Assembly (NCBI RefSeq): GCF_000403455.2 | Contig: NZ_KE159737.1 | Span: 52,797 to 116,796 of the forward strand | Length of the DNA stretch: 64,000 bases | Direction: 5' to 3' | From: Dorea sp. 5-2 | Lineage (GTDB): Bacteria; Bacillota; Clostridia; Lachnospirales; Lachnospiraceae | Shown here: in pieces, positions 44,473 to 53,296 of the stretch | Position numbering within the stretch: position 1 is the first letter of the stretch | How the letters are laid out: every line of letters starts with the position of its first letter | The notes under the pieces: model-generated | What the model saw: the letters and a program-made list of their open reading frames with translations, nothing else | Told to the model about the DNA's origin: nothing | The model's database searches: none | Made by a program: the position numbers and the translations under genes

Positions 44473-44693
44473 GAGGGGAGTATAAATAATTAATAAGGGG
44501 TTGTAGAAAGTAATCTTTCTACATCAATTAGTATAATATACTGTGGATTAAATTGCAAGAAAAAAATATAATTTTTATAAAAAAGTATCCGAAAAATATA
44601 CCATATTTTGATATGAATCGTGAGAATACGGCACATATGGGGACAAGATGAGCAAAAAAGCCCTCCGGAACGAAGGGAAGAGGGAAGAAAGTA

Positions 44694-44722
44694 TTGACAA
44701 ATTCTGACTGATAGAATAATAT
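44694..44722 (+). promoter_or_regulatory. Promoter of the MATE gene
   Basis: TTGACA (44694-44699), 17 bases, TAATAT (44717-44722), followed by a GCGGT/ACCGC inverted repeat and the gene at 44812. Confidence 0.65.
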
Positions 44723-44811
44723 TGCGGTTGATAGCTATTCACCGCAGTACCTGCAGATCTTCAGGGGCGGTATGATATGAAGGAAGAAATCATAAAGAGG
44801 TATATTATAAG

Positions 44812-46176
44812 ATGAAAATGAATAATGATTCATTCTACAGGCAGATATTCAAACTGGTACTGCCTATTGTGATCCAGAATCTTTTGAGTGCGGCGGTCAG
44901 CTCCGCGGATGTGATCATGCTCAATTATGTCGGGCAGTCGTCCATATCGGCGGTATCCCTTGCCTCCCAGTACGCCAATGTTTTGTTCATGGTGTTTTAT
45001 GGATTGGGAACCGGGGCGACCATGCTGAGCGCACAGTATTATGGGAAGGGAGATATGAAGGCGATCCAGCTGATCGAAGGGATCGCGCTGCGGTTCTCGC
45101 TGCTGATCGCGCTGCTTTTTGCGTGTTCGGCATTGTTTCTGCCGGAGCAGATGATGCATATATTTACGAACGATACGGAACTGATCTCGATCGGGGCATC
45201 TTATCTTAGGTTCATGAGCATCAGCTATTTGTGCTGGGGGATTACGGAAGTCTATCTTGCCGTCCTGCGCAGTATCGGCAGGGTTGTGATCAGTACGGCG
45301 ATGAATATGCTTGCATTCTCTCTTAACATATTCCTTAACGCGGTATTTATCTTCGGGCTGTTCGGGGCGCCGAGGCTTGGGGCGATGGGTGTCGCAATGG
45401 CGACGTCTATATCCAGGCTGATCGAGCTTGGAGCGTGCTTTGTGGTGTCCTTCTTAAGTAAAGATATCAAGTTGGACTTCCGGTATCTTTTTATGAGAAA
45501 TAAGAACCTGTTCTCTGACTTTGTAAGGCTTTCGCTGCCTGCGCTTGGTAATGATATCATATGGAGCGTTGCGTTCTCCATGTATTCCGTGATCATCGGG
45601 CATCTCGGTTCAGATGCCGTCGCAGCGAATTCTTTTGTCATCGTAGTGCGCAATTTCGGGACGATCCTGTGCTTCGGGACCGCGAGCGCAGGAGGGATCC
45701 TTCTGGGGAATATCATTGGCATGAATAAGCTTGAAGAGGCAAAAGAGGGCGCAAGGAAGGTCATGAAGCTTACGGTGATCACCGGTGCGGTCGGAGGACT
45801 CATCGTTCTGGCGGCGATGCCTGTCGTGCTGCGTTATGCGTCTCTGACGGAGCAGGCGATGCATTATCTGAAATATATGATGCTGATCAATACATACTAT
45901 GTCATGGGCGCGGCTGTGAATACGACATTGATCGCAGGGATCTTCCGGGCAGGCGGCGACAGCAGGTTCGGATTCATCTGTGACACCATCGACATGTGGT
46001 GTTATGCGGTGCCTCTGGGATTCGCGGCGGCATTCGTCCTAAAACTTCCGGTGTTGTGGGTGTATTTCCTGCTGTGTACGGATGAATTTGCCAAATGGCC
46101 CTGGGTATTGAAGCATTATCGGAGTATGAAATGGCTGAATAATATTACCAGAGACGACCTGTACGAGAATCCATAG
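44812..46176 (+). CDS. MATE family efflux transporter
   Basis: 454 aa, hydrophobic throughout with about 12 membrane segments in two similar halves (ILPIVIQNLLSAAVSSADVI-type start; second-half LSLPALGNDIIWSVAFSMYS). GLGTGATMLSAQYYGKGD and GTASAGGILLGNIIGMNKLE match the paired MATE motifs. It should export cationic or organic compounds by Na+ or H+ antiport; substrate not predictable. GAGGTATATTATAAG precedes the ATG. Confidence 0.92.
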   Translation: MKMNNDSFYRQIFKLVLPIVIQNLLSAAVSSADVIMLNYVGQSSISAVSLASQYANVLFMVFYGLGTGATMLSAQYYGKGDMKAIQLIEGIALRFSLLIALLFACSALFLPEQMMHIFTNDTELISIGASYLRFMSISYLCWGITEVYLAVLRSIGRVVISTAMNMLAFSLNIFLNAVFIFGLFGAPRLGAMGVAMATSISRLIELGACFVVSFLSKDIKLDFRYLFMRNKNLFSDFVRLSLPALGNDIIWSVAFSMYSVIIGHLGSDAVAANSFVIVVRNFGTILCFGTASAGGILLGNIIGMNKLEEAKEGARKVMKLTVITGAVGGLIVLAAMPVVLRYASLTEQAMHYLKYMMLINTYYVMGAAVNTTLIAGIFRAGGDSRFGFICDTIDMWCYAVPLGFAAAFVLKLPVLWVYFLLCTDEFAKWPWVLKHYRSMKWLNNITRDDLYENP

Positions 46177-46241
46177 CGTGAGTATAATATGGAATGTATT
46201 GAGATCATAGAAATATCAAAAAGAAAAGGAGTGTATCGGAC

Positions 46242-46961
46242 ATGCTTGAAGTAAAGAACCTGACATTCAAAGTGAATGAAAATGGAATAGAAAGAAGTAT
46301 CGTTAAGAATATCAGCTTCCATGTAGAGGATGGGGAGATGCTTGTTATCACAGGGCCTAACGGCGGCGGAAAATCTACGCTGGCGAAGGTGCTTATGGGA
46401 ATAGAGGAGGCGGACGAGGGGCAGATCATATTGGATGGAGAAGATATTACATCTTATGATATCAATCATCGGGCGAATGCCGGGATAGGATTCGCATTCC
46501 AACAGCCGCCCAGGTTCAAGGGAATGACGGTCAGCAGGCTGCTGTCGCTGGCGGCAGGGCGCCAACTGAAGGAATCCGAATGCTGCGGGCTGTTAAGCCG
46601 GGTAGGGCTGTGCGCGCAGGAGTATATCAGGCGCGAGGTAGACTCCACACTCTCCGGCGGCGAGATGAAACGTATTGAGATCGCGACCGTACTTGCGAAG
46701 CGGCACAAGCTCTGTATCTTTGACGAGCCGGAAGCAGGGATCGACTTGTGGAGTTTCTCAATGCTGATACAACAGTTTGAGAAGATTCACAACAGGAAGG
46801 AAGAGAGCCTGATCTTGATCTCTCATCAGGAACGGATCATCCGTATGGCGGACAGGATCATGGTGATCGAAGACGGGAAGATCGGGGCGGTGGGATCCAG
46901 GGAAGAGATCCTTCCGCGGTTATTAGACAAAGGCGACAGTTGTACCTGTATGAACCGGTAG
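46242..46961 (+). CDS. sufC: SufC-like ABC ATPase
   Basis: 239 aa. Walker A GPNGGGKST (residues 38-46), Q-loop FQQPP, signature LSGGEMKR (137-144), Walker B CIFDEPEAGIDLW and the switch His in LISHQER. ISFHVEDGEMLVITGPNGGG and AGIGFAFQQPPRF resemble SufC, and the next gene is a SufB/SufD homolog, so this is the ATPase of a minimal SUF iron-sulfur scaffold rather than a transporter. AAAAGGAGTGTATCGGAC precedes the ATG. Confidence 0.88.
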   Translation: MLEVKNLTFKVNENGIERSIVKNISFHVEDGEMLVITGPNGGGKSTLAKVLMGIEEADEGQIILDGEDITSYDINHRANAGIGFAFQQPPRFKGMTVSRLLSLAAGRQLKESECCGLLSRVGLCAQEYIRREVDSTLSGGEMKRIEIATVLAKRHKLCIFDEPEAGIDLWSFSMLIQQFEKIHNRKEESLILISHQERIIRMADRIMVIEDGKIGAVGSREEILPRLLDKGDSCTCMNR

Positions 46962-46978
46962 TAGGAGGGCGGTAAGAG

Positions 46979-47908
46979 ATGTCAGAATTATTAGATAAGA
47001 TTACGGAGAAGATACTGAGACAGATAGACGGAGAAGGTTTTCAGCAAAAAGGGGCGTTCAATCTCCGCCGCAATGGAATTGCACTCTGCCATGGGGACAG
47101 TGAGCATATTAAGATCAAGAAGAAAGAAGATAAGCAGGGGATCGACATTTTCATAGACGGGGAGACAAAGGGTGAGAAGGTGCATATCCCGGTTGTCGTG
47201 GACGCGTCCGGTATGAAGGATGAGGTATACAATGATTTCTATATAGCGGAAGGCGCGGATGTAACGATCATCGCGGGATGCGGGATTCATAACAGCGGAT
47301 GTAATGAGAGCCGTCATGACGGGATCCATTCCTTCCATGTGGGAAGAGGGGCGAACGTCCGTTATGAAGAGAAGCATTACGGCGAGGGAGAAGGCACGGG
47401 TGCGAAGGTGCTCAATCCTGTGACAAAGATCTACCTGGAAGAGGATTCGGTATTTACGCTGGATACGGTTCAGATCAAGGGCGTAGATTCCACCGTGCGC
47501 AAGACGGACGTGGAGATGGGGGCGAATGCGAAATTATATGTAATGGAGAAATTAATGACCCATGACGACCAGGCTGCGCAGTCGGATATGGAGGTGCGGA
47601 TGAATGGCGCGGGAAGTTCCGCCAAGATCATCTCCAGGTCGGTTGCAAAGGGGGGATCGAAGCAGGTGTTCCATCCAAGGGCAGTGGGGAATGCCAGATG
47701 CCATGCGCATGTACAGTGCGATTCCATCATCATGGATCACGCAGAAGTAAGTTCAATCCCGGAGATCAACGCAAGGCATTTGGATGCGGCGATCATTCAT
47801 GAAGCGGCGATCGGAAGGATCAATGATGAGCAGCTGGTGAAACTCCGCACATTGGGTATGACAGAGGAAGAAGCAGAGAATATCATCATTGATAACTTCC
47901 TGAATTGA
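46979..47908 (+). CDS. SufB/SufD-family Fe-S scaffold protein
   Basis: 309 aa, shorter than classical SufB (~470). The beta-helix core includes VHIPVVVDASGMKDEVYNDF, CGIHNSGCNESRHDGIHSFH, then EKHYGEGEGTGAKVLNPVTK and GNARCHAHVQCDSIIMDHAE with a Cys-His pair, and EAAIGRINDEQLVKLRTLGM near the end, the SufB/D C-terminal signature. It pairs with the ATPase 17 bases upstream. The short SufBC form is typical of strict anaerobes and archaea. Probable role: assembly of [4Fe-4S] clusters, relevant to the nitrogenase-like enzyme further right. Confidence 0.85.
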   Translation: MSELLDKITEKILRQIDGEGFQQKGAFNLRRNGIALCHGDSEHIKIKKKEDKQGIDIFIDGETKGEKVHIPVVVDASGMKDEVYNDFYIAEGADVTIIAGCGIHNSGCNESRHDGIHSFHVGRGANVRYEEKHYGEGEGTGAKVLNPVTKIYLEEDSVFTLDTVQIKGVDSTVRKTDVEMGANAKLYVMEKLMTHDDQAAQSDMEVRMNGAGSSAKIISRSVAKGGSKQVFHPRAVGNARCHAHVQCDSIIMDHAEVSSIPEINARHLDAAIIHEAAIGRINDEQLVKLRTLGMTEEEAENIIIDNFLN

Positions 47909-48979
47909 TCAGCGGACTACGAACCTGCGTATCAGACAGCTGATGATGCCGGCTATGCACAGCGGCAGTAATGCGGAGCGCATAGAGCCGTAGACGAGCA
48001 AGGCTCCCTGTATGCCCTGGAGGGGCGCAGGGGAAGCCGGGATCAGGCTGTTCAGGAAAAAGGACAGGTACGAGCCTGCATAGATGAACACAAAAGAGAA
48101 CAGGCCGCGACCGGTGTCGTAACGGATGCCTCTGCGGTCGGTTTTTTTGCCGGCAAATAATATCAGCAGGAATGCGGTCAGCTCGAACAGAAGCAGAAAC
48201 CCGGCGACTGCCAAATATGCGGTGAGAATATAATTTTCCCTGGTAAATACCTGGAACAGGCTGCCGTAAGCGCTATGGTTCTTCCAGAAATTCATCGTCA
48301 GGGTATAGATGATGATCGCCGTCAGGATCAGGGCGGCGCTGCGAAGAAGCAGGTTCACAAGTTTGCAGATGATCCTGCCGCCTGTCTTGACAGATCTTGC
48401 CGCGGGAAAAGCAAGAGTGAGACGGTCGCGGCGGTTGTTCTGCCGCCTGTCGGCATATCTGTAGCCGTTGCCCCTGCGGTTATTGCGGTTGTAGTTATCA
48501 CGGCTATGATAATCGTTGTAGTTGTCATAGTCGTCGTAGCCATCGTCATAGTCGTCATAGCTGTCGTAGCCATCGTCATAGTCGTCATAGTCGTCATAGC
48601 TGTCGTAGCCATCGTCATAGCTGTCGTAGCCATCGTCATAGCCGTTGTAGCCATCGTCATAGCTGTCATAGCCATCGTCATAGTCGTCGTAGCCATCGTT
48701 ATAGTCGTCGCTATAGTCATTGTAATCATCGTTATCGCTATAATCATCGTAATCATCGCCATAATCGTCGTAATCATCGTCATAGGCATCGTCATAGTTA
48801 TCATGATCATCGTCATTGCGACCATAGCCGTTATCATAACCGCCATGATCGTCATAATCCTGATTCCTGCGGGCGAGTTCTTTGCGCAGAAGCTTAGAAT
48901 AATGGTCTTCCTGATAGATAACTTCGAAATCATCGTCGAAAATATCTTTTGGCTTATTTTTGCTTCTATTTATACTCAT
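47909..48979 (-). CDS. Membrane protein with long Asp/Tyr/Gly repeat domain
   Basis: 356 aa. After a basic start (MSINRSKNKPKDIFDDDFEV) residues ~40-165 are almost only D, Y, G, N and S, in units such as DDGYDSYDDGYNG and DDYDDGYDSY. A basic, Arg/Asn-rich link follows (~165-195), then four hydrophobic helices (ALILTAIIIYTLTMN, YLAVAGFLLLFELTAF, FSFVFIYAGSYLSFFL, LLPLCIAGIISCLI). The likely topology is a membrane anchor with an acidic disordered cytoplasmic tail. Function unknown. The DNA is a degenerate GTCATA-type minisatellite whose copy number may vary; antisense frames across it are open only because of the repeat. It ends at the sufBD stop, convergent. Confidence 0.75.
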   Translation of the reverse strand: MSINRSKNKPKDIFDDDFEVIYQEDHYSKLLRKELARRNQDYDDHGGYDNGYGRNDDDHDNYDDAYDDDYDDYGDDYDDYSDNDDYNDYSDDYNDGYDDYDDGYDSYDDGYNGYDDGYDSYDDGYDSYDDYDDYDDGYDSYDDYDDGYDDYDNYNDYHSRDNYNRNNRRGNGYRYADRRQNNRRDRLTLAFPAARSVKTGGRIICKLVNLLLRSAALILTAIIIYTLTMNFWKNHSAYGSLFQVFTRENYILTAYLAVAGFLLLFELTAFLLILFAGKKTDRRGIRYDTGRGLFSFVFIYAGSYLSFFLNSLIPASPAPLQGIQGALLVYGSMRSALLPLCIAGIISCLIRRFVVR

Positions 48980-49381
48980 CTCTATACGGATCCCTTCTTA
49001 AAAATATCCTTCTATTTTAGTATGTTTTGTGGAAAGTCTCAAGAGATATTGCAAAATATTTATGAAGATATAAGATTTTCTTCAGAAGAGGGGGTGTGTA
49101 TTTTGAGTTTGAGAAAGTAGCCATTATGCATTTTTATTAACATAATGGCTGCAAATCGCAAACTCCAAATTTCCCCGTCGCAATGTATATTTAGGATATT
49201 GTGATGCAGTTATTATTATATAGCATATTGAAATAGATTGCCAGAAAAATCGAAGGACATAATTCGACAAACAAAGACTTATGAATGAAGAAGTTAAAAG
49301 ACTGCTCGTATAGAGCGCAAAGGTTTTAGATGTAAAAAAATCGGAACCTTTATTACTAAAGCTTCCGAAATCCATATCAAA
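48980..49381. other. Gene-free interval with a 10-bp hairpin
   Basis: No supportable gene. AGCCATTATG (49119-49128) and CATAATGGCT (49141-49150) form a perfect 10-bp stem without a clear U tract. The rest is AT-rich and featureless to me. Confidence 0.5.
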
Positions 49382-49464
49382 TGCGGAGAAAGGGACTTGA
49401 ACCCTCACAGGATAACTCCCACTAGAACCTGAATCTAGCGCGTCTGCCATTCCGCCATCTCCGC
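49382..49464 (-). tRNA. tRNA-Leu (CAG anticodon)
   Basis: Read on the minus strand: GCGGAGA acceptor pairing with TCTCCGC; anticodon arm CTAGA-TTCAGGT-TCTAG, anticodon CAG reading CTG; a long variable arm as expected for Leu; T arm with GGTTCAAGTCC. The discriminator A is at 49382. CCA is not encoded. Confidence 0.92.
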
Positions 49465-49537
49465 TAACAAAAAGTATTCTACCACAGAATTCTCATTTTG
49501 GCAAATACTTTTTGTCATTTTTTTGAATTTTTTTCAT

Positions 49538-50662
49538 TTATATTTTCTGGATCTCAATTCCATTTACTTCCAGATGATCGTCGATTGCGATCACCAGACA
49601 GCGGCGCCCGTCAATCTCCCTTGTTTCGACCAGGTCGGAACGCTCCGGATTGACTTTCACGACGACATCCGGTGTTTGGATCTGGAAGGTTCTGGTGTCC
49701 GTAATATTTGATGCGAGCAGGGTACTTTTTTCGCCGACGGTCTGTTCGAATTCCGTGTCGAAAGATTCTAGTTTTTCTTCCGGCACACCGCTTCTGGTAA
49801 GCAGTTTTCTGACGTCTGGTTTTGAAAGCTCTAACGGTTCGGGCGCTTCTTTGGCGTCTTCCAGCATTTCATTCAGATTATCGTGGATGCTGCGGATTAC
49901 TTCATAACCGCACTCTTCGCCAAGGGTCTCGCTGATCAGCGCCTGGAAAGTGGTCTTCTGGTCGCCTGCAGTCAGAGGTATGGTGCTTCCAAGCACGTGC
50001 TCGATCAGATCCGGCTGTATGTCTTCGGGTTTCTTGGTATAATATAAGATATTATGGATATCACTTGCACGGTCCTGGAATGCAGGAAATAAGAAGCCTT
50101 TCACGGGGGCTTCCACGATCCAGTCGCGGATCCGGTCTTCAATATTGTTTGTCTCAGCGTTATAAGTAAGCCCTGCTTTGGTGAGATTTACAGGGCAGAT
50201 GCTGCACATGATGTGTTCATATACCGTATCGGAGGCGTCAAACATCTCCATACCGTCCGAAGATTTCCCGGGGACGTCGTACACTGCATGGATCAAGATG
50301 ATATAATAATTTTCGGCATATATGTAGCTTGCGATGATCTTATCATAGAATTCCTCGATGAGCATATCGTCTTCTAATTTGCTGTCCCGCAGTTTAAGAA
50401 GGAATTCCTGCGTTCCGCCGTGCTGTTCTTGTTCCAGCGGAAAGCTCATGTTGAGCAGGTTCTTTCCCGGGGTACCGGAAAGCGTATGCCTGAAGATGTC
50501 AAAGTATTTGAAGGCTTCTTCCTCCGGCAGAGACAGGAATGCTTTCTTAAGTTCAGCCTTTTTCTCCTTTTCGTGGTTGACATAACAGCCGCATATGCGG
50601 GTGATGGCACAATTCTCAGGAGTGAATTGCTTTCGTATTTCTAATATTTCCTTTTTGTTCAT
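49538..50662 (-). CDS. DUF4317 family protein
   Basis: 374 aa. It begins MNKKEILEIRKQFTPENCAI and contains RICGCYVNHEKEKK, KDRASD-like AFQDRASDIHNILYYTKKPE and the late TPDVVVKVNPERSDLVETRE, the pattern of the DUF4317 family common in Lachnospiraceae and Ruminococcaceae. There is no signal peptide or membrane segment. The function is not known; it is acidic, soluble and apparently monocistronic. AAGAAGGGAGTACAAGACC precedes the ATG. Confidence 0.8.
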   Translation of the reverse strand: MNKKEILEIRKQFTPENCAITRICGCYVNHEKEKKAELKKAFLSLPEEEAFKYFDIFRHTLSGTPGKNLLNMSFPLEQEQHGGTQEFLLKLRDSKLEDDMLIEEFYDKIIASYIYAENYYIILIHAVYDVPGKSSDGMEMFDASDTVYEHIMCSICPVNLTKAGLTYNAETNNIEDRIRDWIVEAPVKGFLFPAFQDRASDIHNILYYTKKPEDIQPDLIEHVLGSTIPLTAGDQKTTFQALISETLGEECGYEVIRSIHDNLNEMLEDAKEAPEPLELSKPDVRKLLTRSGVPEEKLESFDTEFEQTVGEKSTLLASNITDTRTFQIQTPDVVVKVNPERSDLVETREIDGRRCLVIAIDDHLEVNGIEIQKI

Positions 50663-50802
50663 GGTCTTGTACTCCCTTCTTGGTCTATCCTTTCAGTGAA
50701 TAAATAAAGTGTTACCAATCTTATCATATATGGAGTAAATTTACAAGATTGAAGAATCCATATAGATGGATCGCAACCGTACGGCTAGAAAGATTTTAAC
50801 AG

Positions 50803-50841
50803 AAAAAAGGCCCGGAAGCAGAACTTCTGGGGTCTTTTTTT
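50803..50841 (+). terminator. Hairpin with T tract
   Basis: AAAAAAGGCCCGGAAG ... CTTCTGGGGTCTTTTTTT: an imperfect stem with a T7 tail in the divergent interval 50663-51041. It may terminate an antisense or short leader transcript. Confidence 0.55.
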
Positions 50842-50881
50842 GAGTATATCTAAAGGTTAAAGTAGGAGCACATGTTCGGGG

Positions 50882-50898
50882 GATACCTTTCGGGTATC
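50882..50898. promoter_or_regulatory. Inverted repeat upstream of the PucR-like regulator
   Basis: GATACC, five bases, GGTATC about 150 bases before the regulator; a possible operator or small hairpin in the same 379-base interval. Confidence 0.35.
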
Positions 50899-51041
50899 AT
50901 TTTGTGTTCCATAAACAATATACCATGAAAAAATGCTTTTTTATATAGGTTCTGCGGACATAATTTTCACAAAAAAATGTGCATGGGACACAAAATGGTG
51001 TTATACTGATAAAGTGAGTACCAAAAAGACAGGTGAGAAGG

Positions 51042-52181
51042 ATGGCTGTAGAACTGGAATATCTGTACGCAAGGATCGAATCAAAATATCACATAAAATT
51101 ACATACGGAAAGCTGCTTTGATAAGACGATCGCCTGGACGCATGTTGTGGAGGAGATCGAATTTATTGCGTCGCTGCATGGAGAGGAATTGATCTTCTAT
51201 TCGGGTGTGAGCTGTACATCGCCGGCGTGGCTGAAAAGATATATCATGGAATTGAATAAGCATCACGCCGGAGGATTGGTCATGTCTTTTCGCGATGGGG
51301 AGACATTTCCGCAGGAGATCGTCGAGTATTGTAACAAGATTCGCTTCCCGATCTTTTCCGCGTCATGGACGACGCCCTATATTGATGTGATGCGGCTTTT
51401 CGCTGAGATCCTCCTGCAGAATGAGCAGCGGGAGACGAACCTGATCGCGGCTCTTAAGAATGCGATCTATTACCCGGAGAATGAGGGGTCCTATCTGAGC
51501 CATTTTGAGAGGAACGGTTTCTATAGGGATATGGATTATGCCGTGATCATCCTCAGCTGTCATGCTTATGATGGTGATGCGGGAAATGAGAGACTGCGCA
51601 AGATCGAGAGGTCTATGCATTTCATGCTCGGGAATGTGGTCATGTATGAGGAAAAAGGGAGGCTTACGGTTCTGGCCGTAGGCTGCCCGCTGTCCGTGAT
51701 ACAGGCAAGATTCAGAAAGATATGCGGGAAGGATTGTAATGTGTATGCCGGTATCGGAACGATGGCGGCAGGGATAAAGGAGATCCATTTGTCATACGAG
51801 AAGGCGTATACGGCATATCAGCTGACGAAGACGGCTATCCGGACGAATCTTCTGAGCTATGATGAGCTGGGGATCTATAAGATCCTGGCGGATGTGAAAG
51901 AAGAGACGATTTATCCGGCATTTGTGCGGGAGGCGGTAGGCGCGCTGATGGATCATGACGAGAAGAACCATACGGAATATATGAAGGTCCTGGAGGCATA
52001 TTTTGAAAATGACTGCAGTATCATGCACACGGCGCAGGTGTTATATTGTCATAAGAATACGTTGTCTTATAAATTAGATAAGATCAAGAAGATCCTGGGG
52101 TATGATATTTTGAAAAATGAGAACCGTGTGAAGATCATGGTGGCGATCTACATATTGCGCCTGGGAAAAGAATATTTTTAA
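51042..52181 (+). CDS. PucR/CdaR-family transcriptional regulator
   Basis: 379 aa from ATG 51042 (AGGTGAGAAGG). The C-terminal ~60 residues, EAYFENDCSIMHTAQVLYCH and KNTLSYKLDKIKKILGYDI, are the PucR-type helix-turn-helix; the middle GGDEF-like/GAF-like part includes VYAGIGTMAAGIKEIHLSYE and KAYTAYQLTKTA. The N-terminal sensor (~1-130) is of unknown ligand. It is 27 bases upstream of a LUD-domain gene with which it probably forms an operon, as an activator for carboxylate or purine metabolism genes. Confidence 0.85.
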   Translation: MAVELEYLYARIESKYHIKLHTESCFDKTIAWTHVVEEIEFIASLHGEELIFYSGVSCTSPAWLKRYIMELNKHHAGGLVMSFRDGETFPQEIVEYCNKIRFPIFSASWTTPYIDVMRLFAEILLQNEQRETNLIAALKNAIYYPENEGSYLSHFERNGFYRDMDYAVIILSCHAYDGDAGNERLRKIERSMHFMLGNVVMYEEKGRLTVLAVGCPLSVIQARFRKICGKDCNVYAGIGTMAAGIKEIHLSYEKAYTAYQLTKTAIRTNLLSYDELGIYKILADVKEETIYPAFVREAVGALMDHDEKNHTEYMKVLEAYFENDCSIMHTAQVLYCHKNTLSYKLDKIKKILGYDILKNENRVKIMVAIYILRLGKEYF

Positions 52182-52208
52182 AGTAGGCTTAAGAAGGAGG
52201 AAAATGAA

Positions 52209-52847
52209 ATGAACGAAAACCGTGTAAAAAGGAACAGCCTGTTAGGGGAGAGGATCGTAAAGGGGTTGGAATCCCGGAATATGCAGGGGTATTATGCAGA
52301 GACGAAGGAAGACGCGCTTGCGAAAGCGTTAGAGTGGATTCCGGAGGGCAGCAGCGTCTCCTGGGGAGGTTCGATGTCTGTCAATGAGATTGGTTTAAAG
52401 CAGGCGATCTGCGGGGGAAATTATAAGGCATATAACCGGGAAGCGGCAGAGACGCCGGAGAAGAAGCGGGAGATCGAGCTGATCGCATATGATTGTGATT
52501 ATTTTCTGACCAGCGCCAATGCGATTACGGAGGACGGAGTGATCGTGAATATCGACGGAATCGGGAACCGGGTATCGGCAATTGCAAACGGACCGAGAAA
52601 TGTGGTGATGATCGTGGGTATGAATAAGGTGGTTAAGGATGTGGAGAATGCGGTGTCCAGAGCAAGAAATGAGGCTGCGCCGATCAATGCCCAGAGATTC
52701 GGGTTAGATACGCCGTGTTCTAAGGCAGGGACGTGTTTTGACTGTAAGTCCCCGGATACCATATGCTGCCAGTTCCTGGTGACCAGGTTCTCAAAGAAGG
52801 CACAGCGGATCAAAGTGATCCTGGTGAATGAGGATCTGGGCTTTTAG
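52209..52847 (+). CDS. LUD-domain protein (LutC/DUF162-like)
   Basis: 212 aa. LGERIVKGLESRNMQGYYAE, GSSVSWGGSMSVNEIGLKQA, YFLTSANAITEDGVIVNIDG, GNRVSAIANGPRNVVMIVGM and NKVVKDVENAVSRARNEAAP are the LUD/DUF162 signature blocks. A cysteine-rich tail (CSKAGTCFDCKSPDTICC) could bind a metal. Stand-alone LUD proteins in Clostridia are annotated as lactate utilisation proteins, but the LutA/LutB partners are missing here, so lactate oxidation is not established. AAGGAGGAAAATGAA precedes the ATG. Confidence 0.85.
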   Translation: MNENRVKRNSLLGERIVKGLESRNMQGYYAETKEDALAKALEWIPEGSSVSWGGSMSVNEIGLKQAICGGNYKAYNREAAETPEKKREIELIAYDCDYFLTSANAITEDGVIVNIDGIGNRVSAIANGPRNVVMIVGMNKVVKDVENAVSRARNEAAPINAQRFGLDTPCSKAGTCFDCKSPDTICCQFLVTRFSKKAQRIKVILVNEDLGF

Positions 52848-52944
52848 GGCGTGTCAGTGAGGTATGTGAAGATGCAGTTCGGAGCCGTCTGCCGAGAGGG
52901 ATTCGGACTGCATTGGAATTTAAGTGATTTTCGGATAATATCCC

Positions 52945-52972
52945 TTGACAAAATACGAATATTTGATATAAT
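52945..52972 (+). promoter_or_regulatory. Promoter of the structured RNA / tRNA-Cys unit
   Basis: TTGACA (52945-52950), 16 bases, TATAAT (52967-52972): consensus boxes just upstream of the structured leader. Confidence 0.8.
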
Positions 52973-52976
52973 AAAA

Positions 52977-53083
52977 AAGTGCTCGTAGCTGGTCACCTGG
53001 TAAGCTCGTGGAAGACCTCGCTAACGGCGGTGACATGCATCGCACGTAAGAGACCAAAGTACGGTCTCTAAGTGCTCGTAGCT
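52977..53083 (+). other. Structured leader before tRNA-Cys, bounded by 14-bp direct repeats
   Basis: AAGTGCTCGTAGCT occurs at 52977-52990 and again at 53070-53083, touching the tRNA. Between them are GTCACC/GGTGAC pairing (52992-52997 with 53029-53034) and a perfect AGAGACC/GGTCTCT hairpin (53049-53069). It is transcribed from the promoter at 52945 if that is active. It matches no RNA class I recognise. Confidence 0.5.
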
Positions 53084-53084
53084 A

Positions 53085-53156
53085 GGCGCAGTAGCCAAGT
53101 GGTAAGGCATGGGTCTGCAACACCCTGATCCACCGGTTCAAATCCGGTCTGCGCCT
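53085..53156 (+). tRNA. tRNA-Cys (GCA anticodon)
   Basis: Acceptor GGCGCAG pairs with CTGCGCC and the discriminator is T. The anticodon loop GTCTGCAACA gives GCA; T arm CCGGTTCAAATCCGG. CCA is not encoded. A terminator-like stem with TTTTTT follows at 53162-53198. Confidence 0.93.
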
Positions 53157-53296
53157 CTTAGAAAAGCCCGGAAATTCAAGGTTTCTGCGGCTTTTTTGCT
53201 TTGTACTTAAATTAACATGAATAGAGCCGCTTTTTTGGCGGCTCAATATTATTTCTGCAAAGAATATGTCAATGTTTTTTGAATAGATTCACAGGT

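Noticed and set aside
48275..49120. Long plus-strand open frame rich in Val and Ile opposite the Asp/Tyr-repeat gene
   Set aside because: It is the antisense reading of the GTCATA-type repeat; it lacks a ribosome-binding site, its composition is an artefact of the repeat, and the minus strand gives a sensible protein with membrane helices.
52977..53083. Possible CRISPR fragment or T-box before tRNA-Cys
   Set aside because: There are only two copies of a 14-bp repeat, no regular spacers and no cas genes; no T-box sequence or specifier loop could be recognised and a tRNA, not an aminoacyl-tRNA gene, follows.
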